A stretch of DNA of 64,000 nt from Acridotheres tristis. Lineage: Eukaryota; Chordata; Aves; Passeriformes; Sturnidae. The notes below the pieces were generated by a model. It did not search any database and was not told the origin of the DNA. It saw nothing but the letters and a program-made list of their open reading frames with translations. Positions 1 through 13,024 of this stretch are shown here, piece after piece. Where the stretch lies: the NCBI GenBank assembly GCA_037013685.1, contig CM072887.1, forward strand, positions 85,766,347-85,830,346, read 5' to 3'. The number at the start of each line of letters is the position of its first letter. Within the stretch, counting starts at the first letter, position 1. The translations under genes were made by a program, and so were the position numbers.

Positions 1-2438
1 ATACACATTTGTAATTGAAAACAGAGAATAAATATATCTGAAGTAATATGTACTCACAGATGAGGCTGACCTTCCTGTCACAGCAACCTTTTCGACTATT
101 CTTTCCTACAGCATCAAAACTCATTTAACCCTGGATAGGGTTTGTTTGTTTGTCTGTTTGTTTTACTGTAAGCAATGTAGTTTTCTTCTTATACAGTTTA
201 ACAATGTTGTTGTAGAAAGAAAGATAAGAAGAGTGGGAAGAAAGAGAATTAAGGAACCTTGATCTCATCCACTGGTGATCTCAGAACTTGTACAGGTTGT
301 GGTTAGAGTTGGGAGTCTGGGCTTATCTATAAGAACACATAATAGGCAAAAAATATCTATATACAATTTAAAGTATTCATGATAATTAGTCAGCAGGATA
401 ATCTAAAGTATAGAAAGCTGTGCATTTGCAGTTTCATTACTCTAGTTTTATTTTTAAAATTGTAGTTTTCTTAAGATATATAGTTTATTTATCCTGTCAG
501 AAGTAGTACAGATGTAATGTTTTTTTTTAAACTACATTTTGGGGCCTCATGAAGGACATTTTTTTGTCCTTTTTTGTGTTTCTTGTTACATGAATCTTTG
601 GTAAGTTCCCTTGTTTTTAAAGGCTTCAAGACTGAGCTTAATGGAAAAGATGTAAAAAAAATCGCTTCGTCAAATTAAAAATCTGTATAATCTAGTTTGA
701 GTCACAAAAGGTGTCTAGAATTTCATATGGGGCTATACAATAATTTAGCCATTGGAGTATGATTCCCTATCAGTGACACTTCTAAAAATAAATTTTTTTA
801 AACAAAAAAACTGTAGATATTAAATGGCTTAAATAAAAGGTTTTCCATCTGCCAAATATTTCTACTCCTTACCTGCACAACCAATTTTGACCTGTCCCTG
901 AGGAAAATTGTAAAAATAAACCCACATTGAAGAAAGAAAGGAGAAGAAAATTATTTCAATTGACTGGCCATTTTAAAATTTGGCACCTGAAAATATTTTA
1001 TTTTATACTTTTAGGAGAGCTTGTGGCTTATTTATGAAGTCTCTGAATTTTCATTTTGGATTCATTTCACTACTCAGTATCTCCCTTTCTTGCCTTTTTT
1101 CACTTACTTTTAGTACTTTGGGAGAAACATTAGCATTAAACTTTGACACTGTTAAAAGAAGTACAGAAAAGAATCCTCATAATATAAACTTGGTATATCC
1201 ATTTGCTTTTGAAGGTCTTTCAAAGTTCTTAAAAATTAATGATATTTCTCATTTCCTTTTTTTCCTATATGAATTCTTTTCTAGGGTGGGAAATGCTTGT
1301 GGAGTTATGGCCTAAATACTTGGACTAACAGCAATTTTAAGAGAGTAGTCTATCACAGAAAAACTTCTTTTTCACCATGAATAATTCATAAGCAGATTAA
1401 TCTCAAGGTTTTTAAAAAGGCAATCGTCAAAAGTACTTATGTAATTTAGAAGCTGGAGTTTTAACCAGGAAAATATATTTTAAAATCTAACTTTAGGAGA
1501 GAATTTTTTGATGTGTGATCTAATGCTCTATTTTGTCTCATTTTTTTAAAGAAGCAATAACTCTTGCTATTGTTAAAAATCTTGGTTCATTGGCTTCAAA
1601 ACTAAGTTTAAAACAATGACAACTTATTTTCCTTTATTCTCTATAATGAAAGGGGACAGACTCAAAATATACATCATATCAAAACTTAAATAATGCCAGT
1701 AGCCAATGCTGAAGATGGTGTAAGCTTGGCTAAAGGAAGTTATTTGCATTGTGCCTCCATTACAATAGCGATGTTGTAATGAAGTTCTGCAGTCTACTAG
1801 AAGTATGATTATTAGTCTAGACAAGATAGACAAACTAAAGCCTGTTTAGTATGGACATTGAGTTTCCCTTACACTTGAGACATTGCCAGGACAGCATGCT
1901 GTCTGCTCATTTTAAAAAGTCTGATGAAAAATTGGCGTGGACAGTGCTGAATGCCTAAAATTGATTAAACAGTTTATAGAGAAAGATGTAAGGGTTCAGT
2001 TTATCAGGAAGAAATAATGGAGTGTTGTGTCATAGCTTGTAAGTAAAATTCTATGATGTAGAAAACAGGCAGCAGTGGTGTCTTCAGTGATGAAGATATA
2101 ACAAAGTCCTCTGTATTCCCTATCTTTGTATCTGTAAATAAAGCTACCTGTCTTTCTAGACCTGTAATGCTCTTTTGTCTACAGAGAGATAGACAGATTG
2201 AAGTCCCTTCTGTCAATAAATTCTGTAAATGGCATGTTTTATTTAAAATTTTCCTCATAAATTTACTAAAAAACCCCAATAATCAAACTGTTCAGTGCAC
2301 ATATGTAGTTTTATATAGGTAGTCAGCAGGTAAATGGAAGGTCTAATAAAAATATGTGTGATATAGCACTGAAAAAATTCAAAGGATGAAAAAACAACTA
2401 AGTCTAAATTAAATATTTTGAGTTATAAGATTTGCCTT
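1..2438. other. Upstream intron, left end
   Basis: AT-rich non-coding sequence with a short (TTTG)n run near 142-164. Short open frames such as 980-1315 (+) have no recognisable domain or codon bias and look like chance. Nothing else supported. Confidence 0.6.
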
Positions 2439-2900
2439 AAGGGTTCACATGGCAAGGTTTTTGTAGCAGGGGAGGCTACAGGGCTGGCATCTCTGAGAGG
2501 CTGCAGAAGTTTCCTCTGTGTCCATCTGAGCCAAAACCAGCTGGCTCCAAGTCAGACTTGCCACTGGCCAAGGCTGAATCCATCAGTGAGAGTGGTAGTG
2601 CCTCTGGGAGAACACATTTAACAAGAAGAAAAAGTTCCTGTGCAGGACCAATTGCAACAAGAGGGAGAAGTGAGAACATGTGAGAGGAGCAGCTCTGCAG
2701 ACACCAAGGTGAGAGCAGAAGGAGGGGCAGGAGATGCTCCAGGTGCCAGAGCTGAGATTCCCCTGCAGCCCCTGGTGCAGCCCATGGTGGGGCAGCTGTG
2801 CCCCTGCAGCCCAGGGAGCAGAGATGCACTGCAGCCTGTGGAAGGAGAGCAGAGCCCATGCTGGGGCAGGGGGTTGTGCCCCAAGGAGGCTCTAACCCCA
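2439..2900 (+). mobile_element. Truncated avian endogenous-retrovirus LTR, copy A
   Basis: A GC-rich block with sharp edges in AT-rich surroundings. Positions 2729-2812 are the exact reverse complement of 53404-53487, and similarity continues on both sides with indels, so this and 52958-53780 belong to one dispersed family in opposite orientation. I recognise the family as a common passerine LTR. On that basis the sense strand is +, and this copy keeps the 5' part and is cut off near 2900. Overlapping open frames on both strands here (2418-2621, 2476-2901, 2640-2903) reflect GC-rich repeat sequence, not genes. Confidence 0.75.
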
Positions 2901-5900
2901 TAGGAAATCTGTGATTTATTCTCTCCTTGGAGTGAAAATTATGGCAGGTTATTTCCTTATTCTTGTGTAGTTGGTAAATGGCTATGATAGATTAATTTTT
3001 TATTAAAAATTGTTAGGTAGTTGAGAGCTCGATATCTAAGGTGTATTATTGGTTATAAACAAATCACAAAACAATTTGGTTTGAAGAAACCTTTAGGAGA
3101 TATTTTTTCCAACTTCTGCTCAAAAGAGAGTTACATACAAGTTGTTCAGAATCTTGTGTAGTAAATTTCTAAAAATCTCTAAGATTAGAATATTTCAAAC
3201 TTCTCTGGGCAACCCTTTATCTATCTTTGCCTTCTTAAACAGTCCTTCCAAAGTACTATTTAAAGCAGCTAAACTCTAATTTAAATGAAAGCCTACCGAC
3301 TTTTTAGGAGAATAGTTTTTATCACTTCTTTTGTTTCTGCCCTTTCATAATGGGCAAAATGGTGGCATTTGATGGGTTAATATTGCTACAGTGCTTCCAT
3401 GGTTTTTTCCTAAATTAATATCTCTGTAAAATATCCATAATAAAGCACTTTCTTCCTTCACAAGGGTGTTGTAAGGTTTAATGAGATAATAATGTGCAGA
3501 ACTCAAAATCTTCAGATAATAGGTCACGTGTAAGTGCAAAGCATTAATTATTACTATTTCTGTCCCTCAGAGCATATTTAAAATGCAAAAACCATCCACA
3601 AGAGGATGTTTAGATTATTTTTTACCAACTCTGGTTTTCTATTACTTTTACTCAGCAGTGTACTGTGGGCCTCATGTATCTCACCGATATTTATTTAGTT
3701 TTCTAGATTTCATACTTCCCAAATCATGGATTTAAATAAATTAGAAAAAATAAAAGGCAAAGCTTCTCATTATAGATTTAACACATGTAAGCAGAATATC
3801 TTGTTTAGGAAGTAGGAGAGTTTCCATTGAATAAAAATTGAAAAATCATTTAATACGTAGGGATTTATTCAGAGAGAGGATCTATGAAAACAAACGTGTA
3901 TTTATTAATTTGATGTTTTGCTACCATAGCAAAAGATCAGTGACAGGACACAGGTTGTAGCCCTGTAAATATGATTATTGCCCCCATCAGGGGGATGCAG
4001 TGCAGGGGCTCAGCCTAAGCATGGCCTGACCTGAATGTCTTTGATTTAACCCCAACCAGTGACTGCTGCCTCACCCAATCCATCTTCAGCTTTGGGGTAT
4101 TGTACCATGGCTGGACTTGTACCCACCCTAAGTGGGTCTAGATCCACGTGAAAATAGACAGGCTTCTTCCACAGAAGCCATTCATATTTTCTCAAACTAC
4201 ATGTATAGGACATATTTTTCAGTTCAAATGTTGCATTTTAACTAGACAAAACGTTGTGGCCTAAATACAGCACAATCACTTGAAATTAGAAATACATATT
4301 ACCTAACATAGAATAAATATAAATGCATGAGGCCACATTTGAGAGCAGAGTCTTCTGGTGTTTTTATAGAGCACTATGAAGGGCTGAAAGAGCCAAAACA
4401 GGTTCAGTCTTATTAGTTTTGCTTGTTGGGAGCAGTTCCTGGAATAAATTGTTCCAACACTTAAAACTGTCTTGATTGGAGAGACACTGCTGGACACAGC
4501 CAGGCAACAAACCAAGAACCTGCAGGTGCTGAATTCTAGGCATCCTGTAAACCTCTCCTAGTTTCCCAAGGGCATGTCTTACCTCTGGAAGAACTGGAAA
4601 AGGAACCTTGCCTGCCTCAGCTGACACTGAGAAAAAGATTTTGAGTAAAGAAAATAAAATGAATAGATGAGAATATGACTGATACTATGAAGATTAGGAC
4701 ATTTAATAGATATTTTGGGTCTTTTGCCACTGTTTCTCATTAAACGTTTTATTAGGTGAAAAGAAAAGAAGAAAAAAACCATAACAATTACAAAGCCATA
4801 TCGGTAAAATTGATGAAGTTCATCAGAGTAACACTCAAAGGTATGTTGACTTTAAAGGCTGCTATAAGCTGTTGCATCTGTGGCTTTTCAGTTTCTATTC
4901 CGCCAAAAGCTTTGTGCAATTTACTTATGGAAGAAGACAGAAGGGATTCAGGAATATTCTGGAGAGCAAGGAGCTCAGAAAATAACAGCAGTTTCACATT
5001 AAAGTGTTCAGAGTCAGAAGAGTCAGATCGTATCCTGATGCCAAGACATGCCATAGTCAGGGCAGCAGGAAAGCCATTTTTATTCACCTTGTTGAGACTA
5101 AGCTTGTAGGACATCAATTGTAAAAATGGGAACAGTGTAGTTCAAATTATATTTGCTTGGTCTGGGTTTTTTGCCCTAAATTAGTTTTTATCTTGTGTCT
5201 TTATCTCTTCTCCTCATTGTTTTGTTTTCGAAATTAGTACAGAATTTTATTTTGAGAAGAATATAAAATATTCTGCTACCTATTACTGGATGAATTAAGT
5301 ACCTGGAACTAAATATAAAGCCATTTAAAAAGAAACATTTTGCTGTCAAAATGTCCTTATTATTGTTACACATTGTAGCTATTAAGAACACAGCTCTTGT
5401 GTAGGTTGCTTTCGCTGTCTCTCCAGCCCTTGTCTCTCTAGCTCTTGTCAGACAATATGTTACTTATACTGTATAACATACAGGGTGCTGAAGAATTGGT
5501 ACATAAAACAATTCCATCTGTTAAAAATATTATTTGTTTCATTAAGAAATTTGCATATTATCGAGCCCCGGTATTTAATTTCTGGTAAAGTTACTAACTA
5601 AATAATTTTATATTCAATCATACTCAACACATTTAATATATGCAAATTAATTACAACTGTTAAGAAATATATACCAGTGTGCAGCAATGCATAATATTTC
5701 TGAGCAGATCTTGTAGAAGATAGCACTTTTCTTACGGGATTTATGTTCATTCTTCTATTTTTTTTTCTTGGAGTTGTTTAAAGGGTTTTTTTTTTTTGTA
5801 ATTAAACAGTGAAAAGTATTTCCATTATTTTCATTATCTTTCATATTGTCAAAGCAAAACAAGAGACATTTAGGAAATCGACCCTCTGAAGCAAAGAAAA

Positions 5901-8900
5901 TTACAGAATATTATACAGACCAAAAAGCAAATTAAACAGTTTAGGCACTAGCACATTTGAACACTCATTCACATGTTCACAGCACGAACAAGGCATGATA
6001 ACAAAGGCAGTTAATGGTCCTTCCCTTTTTCTCAGAATTTATAGCTTAAGTACATTTTTAAAATAAACTTTTGAGCTGTTCGCCTGAACTGCCTGTCAAC
6101 ATTATAATTAGAATAAGAGAAACTCACCAGCTATTATCAAGTATATGTGTCACAAAATCAAATGTATTTTTACACATATTGTTGCATATACTTGATACTA
6201 AAATGCTAAATTTCCAAACGTTAAAAGATCTTTTTTTTGTCAAACTCTACAAAATAATTTCTTCTTTTTCTCTATCTGGGTTTCCTAAGTCATTGTATAC
6301 ACAAAAAAAACCCAACCAAAACCGATAAAATCACAACAATTCCCCCTAAAACAAAAAAACAAAACAAACATCAAAACAAAAAATTAGGGCTCTCAACCTT
6401 GTCCTGTTTGTCCCTCCAAGTACTTCAGAACAGACTGAATAATTTTGCATCTTGCCATGCAGCCCAGAATTATGCACTTCTTCAGTGAGATGATGACTTT
6501 GTTTTTAGGTACAGGGATGACAGGGATGGATGAACATTTTACTAATATTTATGTAGCCAACTGAGCCAGTCAAACTGGACTCTCATGATGAGAAATAAAC
6601 ATCACTCTAATGGATGAAGGTCTTTAATTTATACCTTGGTCCTACCTACAGCTAAACTAAAAACCTGACAAATTAGCACTGTAAGAAACAAATTGATTTT
6701 ACATGAAGAGAGAGAGGACTGTTCTCTGTCTTTGTCATATCCTAATCACATAGAAACTTGGGTTGTTTTCTTTTCCTTTATTTTTATGACAAAAGCAACT
6801 GTAAATCAGTATGAGCAAATGGACTTCTTGGCTTAATTCTAGTATAGCTGGTTTTAGATACCAATACTGTTTCCTAATGTGTTTTTTTAATTCAGATTCA
6901 ATGGATCTCAACTGAATTGACTTTCTAACTGCACCCCACAGGTAGACTAAGTGTTCTTTGGGCTATTAAAGTGCCTGTTGCCCTGGAGCTCTCTTGAAGT
7001 GGATATAAAGTCCAAATAGCAGCTGGAAGACATACAGTGAATTTCCTGTGAAAAAAAAAATCTGCTGCTTCTCGAAGTTTCTGGTCATATTTACAGTAGA
7101 GTGTGAATGGTAGAGCCAAGAATATGATGAAATTGTTCATAGTTTCCAAGTAGCCTTTCTCTTATTTTCTTGGGTATAGATTAGGAAAACGTCTCAATTA
7201 TAGGGGCCTCATCCTTTTCTGCAGAGATGAAGCTCTGTTAAGATGATCTCTGGACTTTCTGAAGTGTTTGCAGCTCTCTTGGCTTTCCATATCTATCAAA
7301 TTATCTACTCTAAAATACTACAGAAGTATGTAATGAAAGGCATTTTAGTGTTATGCATTGCACAGAAATATAGGACTAACTGTATCTGATCTGATAAGAA
7401 TTAAAGGCAACTTTTATTTTGCCTGAAATTGCATAGTGGGCTAGACTTTGCTGCTCTTGTTCAAATATGACTGCATTTTCTGCAGCACCCCTTGAGTTTT
7501 ATGTGAAATTTGAAATATTTATTTTAGGTATAATGAAACTTGTAAGATGTGAGTAAAAATGTAATCACTGTTTCTCTTTTTTCTATTTTTTAAAAAAAAA
7601 TTTAAAAAAGCTTGGAGGGCGACTTTGTGAACTCTTTTCCAAATTATGCATCTCACATGCTAATACTTCAGATATTTCAATGGAGGAACAAACACCAATG
7701 CCTTTCAAAAAAAGAGCCATAGATTTGTAAAGGTATAATCTGATACTTATTTTTCTGTGGTAACTAAGTACTGTCCTCTGATTCTGAAAAGTGGCTATGA
7801 TTCAACAACCTTTGGTAAGCAGTGAGAGCTTCAGAATATATACCTGTTTTTCTCTTATGAGAGAATGACTTTCACATTTATCTTAGGAAAAAAAATCAAA
7901 CCTCATTAAAAGAAATATATCTTGTGTGATTAAGGATCAGTCTGAGTTAAGTTGATGTATATTTGTGTGCTTGCGTCATTGTTCAAGAGAAAATAATTTG
8001 GTTTTGATTTTGGTTTTGGGTATGTTTGGGCAGAAGGCATTTAAATGACTCTTCATGTCAGTAATACAATTTCTAAAATTTTAGTATTGACTTAGAATAA
8101 TTTTTCTGCTTGCAATTCCGTTCCTACTTTGCTGTAGTTTTAATGTTTGAAGACAATCTTACTAAATCAGATCTTTGCTGCTTTTTAGTCTATGCTGTCT
8201 CCCACTGAATAAACCTGGGAGTAAATTCTGACTTAAAACAGATTCCACTAAAGAAAATGTAACTAATAATCTGATCAAGGTATTTTAATAATTTCAGAGA
8301 CTTACACTCTGTTTTTTACATCTCAATTAGCAAATGGTAAAGATGAGAGTTTATCATTGTTTTAGAATCTTCTTCTGAATTTTGAGGTGAAAAACACTGG
8401 CAGTTGGGTCTTCTCAATGAAATTTAATAATGTATTGAAGCAAAAAGGCTAGTTTCCAAGGCAATTTTCAGCATATAATAACAAGGAGTATTTCTCACTC
8501 TGTGAGTGTTCAGAATGATCCATCTTGAAAAGTTGATTTGGGGTTTTTTTTGCAACACTTTTACAGCAAACCCAAAAGTAATTTGTAAGATAAAAACATT
8601 TAACACAAAAACATAGAGTTGTGATTATAAGAATTCATGTTTATTTCTACTAGACAGACTATATATGGAACCATATCTAAGGAATGATAAAATTTTATAA
8701 TTTCTTTCCATTTAAGTCAAAGACATTGGAATTAGATACTGAAGTGCTCTCAACTTGTGAGCCTAATCACCATAAGAATTAGCTGGAAATTACCTGGCAA
8801 AGGTCTGTTTATATATTCTGTTCTGGTTTGTAGAAACCAAATATTTCATAGAAATATCTTTAATTCAAAAATCTTCTGTCTAGTTGTGAAATTTTCCAGG

Positions 8901-10669
8901 TTTTCTACTCTGCTGGCATATTAATCTTTCAATGTTTGTTGCTTGAACTGAATTTGCTGGGGTTCCAGAAGCTCTAGAAAAGATCCCAAAGTCAGAAAAC
9001 TTCAATGACCATGGAAAATCCCACCTCTCATCCCATCTCACTGAGTATCCAGGTTCCTTTGACTTTTCAGTGGACTGGAAAGCTACATCATCTAATAGTT
9101 GTTACTGTTGGGAATAATGAAAAAAAATCATTTGAAAACATTCACAGAACAGAAATCTATATTATTTTGTCAACATCATGAGCAGTTTTTTCCCAAATTA
9201 TTGTTTTTCAGGCTTTCTGTTCCATAGGTTCAAAAATTGGTTTACCTTCCAAGACCATTTATGATCTAGTGTGACCTGACTCATCAGCTGTCAGCCTTCT
9301 GTTCAGCCCTACCAGATGTTACCTGGAATTCGAGCTTCCAGTCCAGAGCACAAAAGTTTTACACAGGCTAATTGCCCCATTTTTTTTTTGTTGTTTTTAA
9401 ATAGCACGTAAATATTATCTGTGGCTGTTATTGTACCCTTAAGCATGTTTTCCTTATGGCTAGGAGCCTCAAGTGTATTTGGAAACCCACTGATAGACAT
9501 GTGAAGGAAAATTAATAAAAAGGGACAGAGAAAAAGACTGAAAATTATTTTTTCCAAGTCACACAACAACTCAGAAATAGCACCTGTACAGGAATTAGCC
9601 TTGCTCTGTGACCCATCCTAGACTTGTGTGACTCTGCTTTCAGTATTTCGCCTTCCCATGTGAAACTCCAGATTTGTAACTAAGAATTTGTAATTCTGAA
9701 CTAGAAATTGGATGTGTAATTAGATAATCTACAGATGTCAGGGAATGCACCAGAACATTTCACCCAGCTTTGACTTTTCAGTGCTCCCTGATTTTCACAG
9801 CTAACCATAACTTGACAAGCCTTGTGGCTGTAACTATTGAAGTTGACAGTTGACATTTGTTCTCAGCATGAATGAGAAACAGCCTTTTTCTTGTCTATTG
9901 TTGGCACATTGTTCTTCTTGATCTTTTTGTTCTTTTGGATGGCACATGCAAATTGCAATTACTCAGTATCCACTAGAAAAATCAAAATTAGTTAATGCAT
10001 ATTAAATTAAATTAAAAAACCAACAAAACTTCAAACCTGCAACAGCAGTGATACAATTAATGTTCTAGTTTAATGAGATAGATTAATTTTTAAGAAAAAA
10101 GTATATTATCTCCTCATGACATTTGTCCTATGTTTTGTTTCGTTTAAAATTTGTCAGATTATTTTACTGATATTATTATAGCCAAGCATAAGTAGCTTCA
10201 CATATAGCAATAAATAATAACGGTATTGTGTTTACTTTTAAAAAACCCAACATTTTATATACTTATAAAAGTATCGATATCTTTAAAATTTTTTTACAAT
10301 TACTGTAAATTATTATTTTCAATAAAGCTAGCATTATAAAATGATGTTAAGGAATATCAGTACTTTTATCCATTCTGATATCCTTTCTTGCTTTCTCTTT
10401 CATCTTCCTGTCTGATGCAAAACTACTTCCCTATGGATGTTTTGGCCTATATTCTTTTCTCAGTTACACTGAATAATTTTATTAAAATCATTAGATTGTA
10501 TGTTGAAATTAAAAATTATTTTGCATGAATTAATTTGTTTTGATTCATATTTAAAACAAACAAGTGAATACTGAAATATAGCTTGTTCAAGGTCAAGTAT
10601 CTACCAGTAAAAATATTTTGCAAATATGTAGATTTATTTAGAGAAGTAAGTTATTGTCTTCTGCATCAG
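2901..10669. other. Intron sequence, no supported gene
   Basis: AT-rich sequence. It contains an A-rich simple tract at about 6299-6387, a slightly GC-richer patch at about 3960-4155, and mutually overlapping ORFs of 117 (+) and 109 (-) codons at 4756-5117 with no recognisable domain. No EGF-like exon or RNA gene was seen. Confidence 0.55.
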
Positions 10670-10971
10670 TACAGTTTGGGTGACAAATGGATTGAGAGCA
10701 GCCTTGGAGAGAGGGAATTGAGGCTAATCATGGATGAATAAATGGGATTGTTGTAGAAACTCCCATCCCAGAAAGATAACTGAATCCTTTTTGGTCATGA
10801 AACATTAGAACAGGCTGTGAAGAGAGCTTGTAGATGCCCCTTCCTTGAAGGTATTCAAGGTTGGAGAGAGCTCCAAGCAATCTGATCTAGTTGAAGATAT
10901 CCCTGTTCATTGCAGAGAAGTTAGACTTTAAACTATTCTACAACTCAAACTATTCCATGATTCTATGATCC
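10670..10971 (+). mobile_element. CR1 LINE 3'-end fragment
   Basis: Matches the 3' end of avian CR1 as I know it: a remnant near 10690 (GATTGAGAGCAGCC), then ACATTAGAACAGGCTG, GATCTAGTTGAAGAT and a terminal CCATGATTCTATGAT. The part between is deleted, so it is a dead, internally deleted copy. Confidence 0.8.
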
Positions 10972-11027
10972 TAGACTTCATAACAAGAAGAGTGGTCCCC
11001 AGGACAAAGTAGGTGATTCTGTCACCC

Positions 11028-11596
11028 TATTCTGCTCCTGTGAGACCCCACCTGGAGTACTCTCCTGGAATGTCACAGAGTCATAGAATCAGCATCATAG
11101 AATAAGCCAGGTTGGAAGGGAGCCATAAGAAGTACTCCCAACTCTGGGGAGCCCAGCACACGACACACAGGGACCTGGTAAAACAGGCTGGGAGCTGGCC
11201 ATGACTATCATCAGGGGGCTGAAATACCTCTCCTCTGAAGCATTGCCAAGACTGGGGAAAAGAAGGCTCCAGGGAGACCTTTCTGAGGGGTTTATAAAAA
11301 AGGTAGAGAGAGGCTTTTGTCATAGGCTTGCAGCAATATGACTCTTGATAATTTTAAACTGAAAATTGTCAGTTTAGATGATATAAAAGGAAGAAATCTT
11401 TTATTACAAAGGTGGTGAGACACTGGATAAGACTGCCCAGAGAAACTTAGGATGCCCCATCCCTGTTCAGTACCAGGTTGGATGGGGTTTTAAGCAACCC
11501 ATTCTAGTGAAAGATATAACTGTTCACAGCAGAGGGGTTGGACTAGATGATCTTTTAAGGTCCCTTCCAAGCCAAATCATTCTATGATTCTATGAT
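11028..11596 (+). mobile_element. CR1 LINE 3' fragment, interrupted
   Basis: Runs from GTGAGACCCCACCTGGAGTA through GGTTGGACTAGATGATCTTT to a clean CR1 tail, ATTCTATGATTCTATGAT, at the right end. A short antisense CR1 piece lies inside it at about 11063-11130. Confidence 0.85.
11063..11130 (-). mobile_element. Short antisense CR1 3' end nested in another CR1
   Basis: TCATAGAATCAGCATCATAG followed by AGGTTGGAAGGGAGCC is the reverse complement of a CR1 3' terminus. AGTACTC occurs on both sides (11056-11062 and 11131-11137), as expected for a target-site duplication from insertion into the surrounding CR1. Confidence 0.65.
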
Positions 11597-12204
11597 ATTA
11601 GCAGTACCTAAGTCATGTGTTAATACTTTATTATTATCAATTATTAGACTTTTTTTTTCTTCCATTCAACCTTTTTTTTCTTTTTCTTCTGATTACATTT
11701 CAATTTTTAATGTTTAGAGTTTTAACGCAAATTTTCTACTGCATATACTAAACATATTTTATCTGTGGTAAAATCTCTTCCCTATGTGAATATAGTCCCT
11801 GTAAAACTGTGTAAAAGAATTCAGGAAATCATACATACTATGCAGAAGTAGAAATGACTGTACAAGCTTTTAAGTAATAGATAATCAAGTTCATTTTGTG
11901 CTGAATACCATTTTGAATGCAGAGACCTTGCCAAGGGGCACTCAAGCTTTGATAGAGGAAAAAGCAAGATTGTTCATAATAGTAATTGCTACATATCCTG
12001 GTATGTGGCAGCAAACAAGTTTGCAAGACTCTGAATTCAGGACAAAGAGATGAGAAATAAAGATTAACCCTTACTGAAATGAAAAAAATCTGAGGAACAT
12101 AATATAAATATTTCTAAAGAGTATTAATGTAAATAATGTTTCTGCAAAAATATCAGAATACAAATGAAGGTAGCTCCATTTTTCTTTTCAAGATAAATTA
12201 TCAC

Positions 12205-12776
12205 AGGGATAGGGATCAGAACGAAGCCCCCATATTCCAAGTGGAAACAGTAAGTAACCTGCTACATTACTTAGATACACAAAATTCCATGGGTCTGGAT
12301 TGCTTCCATCCAAGGGTACTGATAGAGCTGCTGGGAGAGCTCACCAAGCCACTTTTAATCTTTCACCTGCAGTCCTGGCTAGCCAGGAAGATCCCAGGTG
12401 CCTGGAGATGGTAAAATGTGAGATCAATCTAAAAGAATGACCAGAAAGTGGACCCAGGGAATTACAGGCCTGTCAGCCTGACCTTGGTGCTGGGAAAGGT
12501 AATGAAGCAGATTGTGTTGAGTGACATCAAATGGCTCGTGTAGAGGATCAGTCTCAGATAGATTTAATATTAGAAAAAATTTCCTAACTGAAATTTTCAA
12601 GCATGGAGACAGACTACTCAGGGAAGTGGTAAAAAACCATCTCTGGAAACATTCAAAAAATGTCTAGATGTGGTACCTGGGGGCATGGTTTTGTGGTGAA
12701 GATGGCAGTGTCAGGTTAATGGTTGCACTCGATCTTTGAGGTATTTTCCTGCCTTAACAATTCTAGGATTCTATAG
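12205..12776 (+). mobile_element. CR1 LINE fragment with reverse-transcriptase remnant
   Basis: Positions 12280-12414 encode a stretch resembling CR1 ORF2 upstream of the RT core (F-H-P-R-V-L, then W-L-A-R-K-I-P near the end). The RT motif N-Y-R-P-V-S-L follows at 12460-12480. After about 12545 the sequence jumps to the CR1 3' end and stops at ATTCTAGGATTCTATA. Stops and the internal deletion make it a dead copy. Confidence 0.85.
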
Positions 12777-12908
12777 GCAGATTATCGATTCTTAAATTTT
12801 GGCATCTTTACTTTAGATGACCTTTTCAGTTGTAAAACAAAAATTATTTTCCTCTCAAAAACATTGACAGCAGACAGTTGAGGCACAAAATGTGTGTATC
12901 AGATACAT

Positions 12909-13024
12909 TAAAAGAAAAACAAAAACAAACCAACAACAAAAAAAAAAAAAAAAAAAGCAAAAGAAAAAAAAAAGCAAAAACAACCAAAAAAAATGAAACC
13001 AAAACAGCAAGAAAGAAGTAAAAG
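12909..13024. repeat. A-rich (CAAAA)n-like simple repeat
   Basis: Runs of A broken by single C or G, including an unbroken run of about 18 A near 12938-12956. Long Phe/Leu-rich open frames on the minus strand here are artefacts of poly-T. Confidence 0.9.

Noticed and set aside
2476..2901. 141-codon minus-strand ORF
   Set aside because: Falls in LTR copy A; the frame is not kept in copy B.
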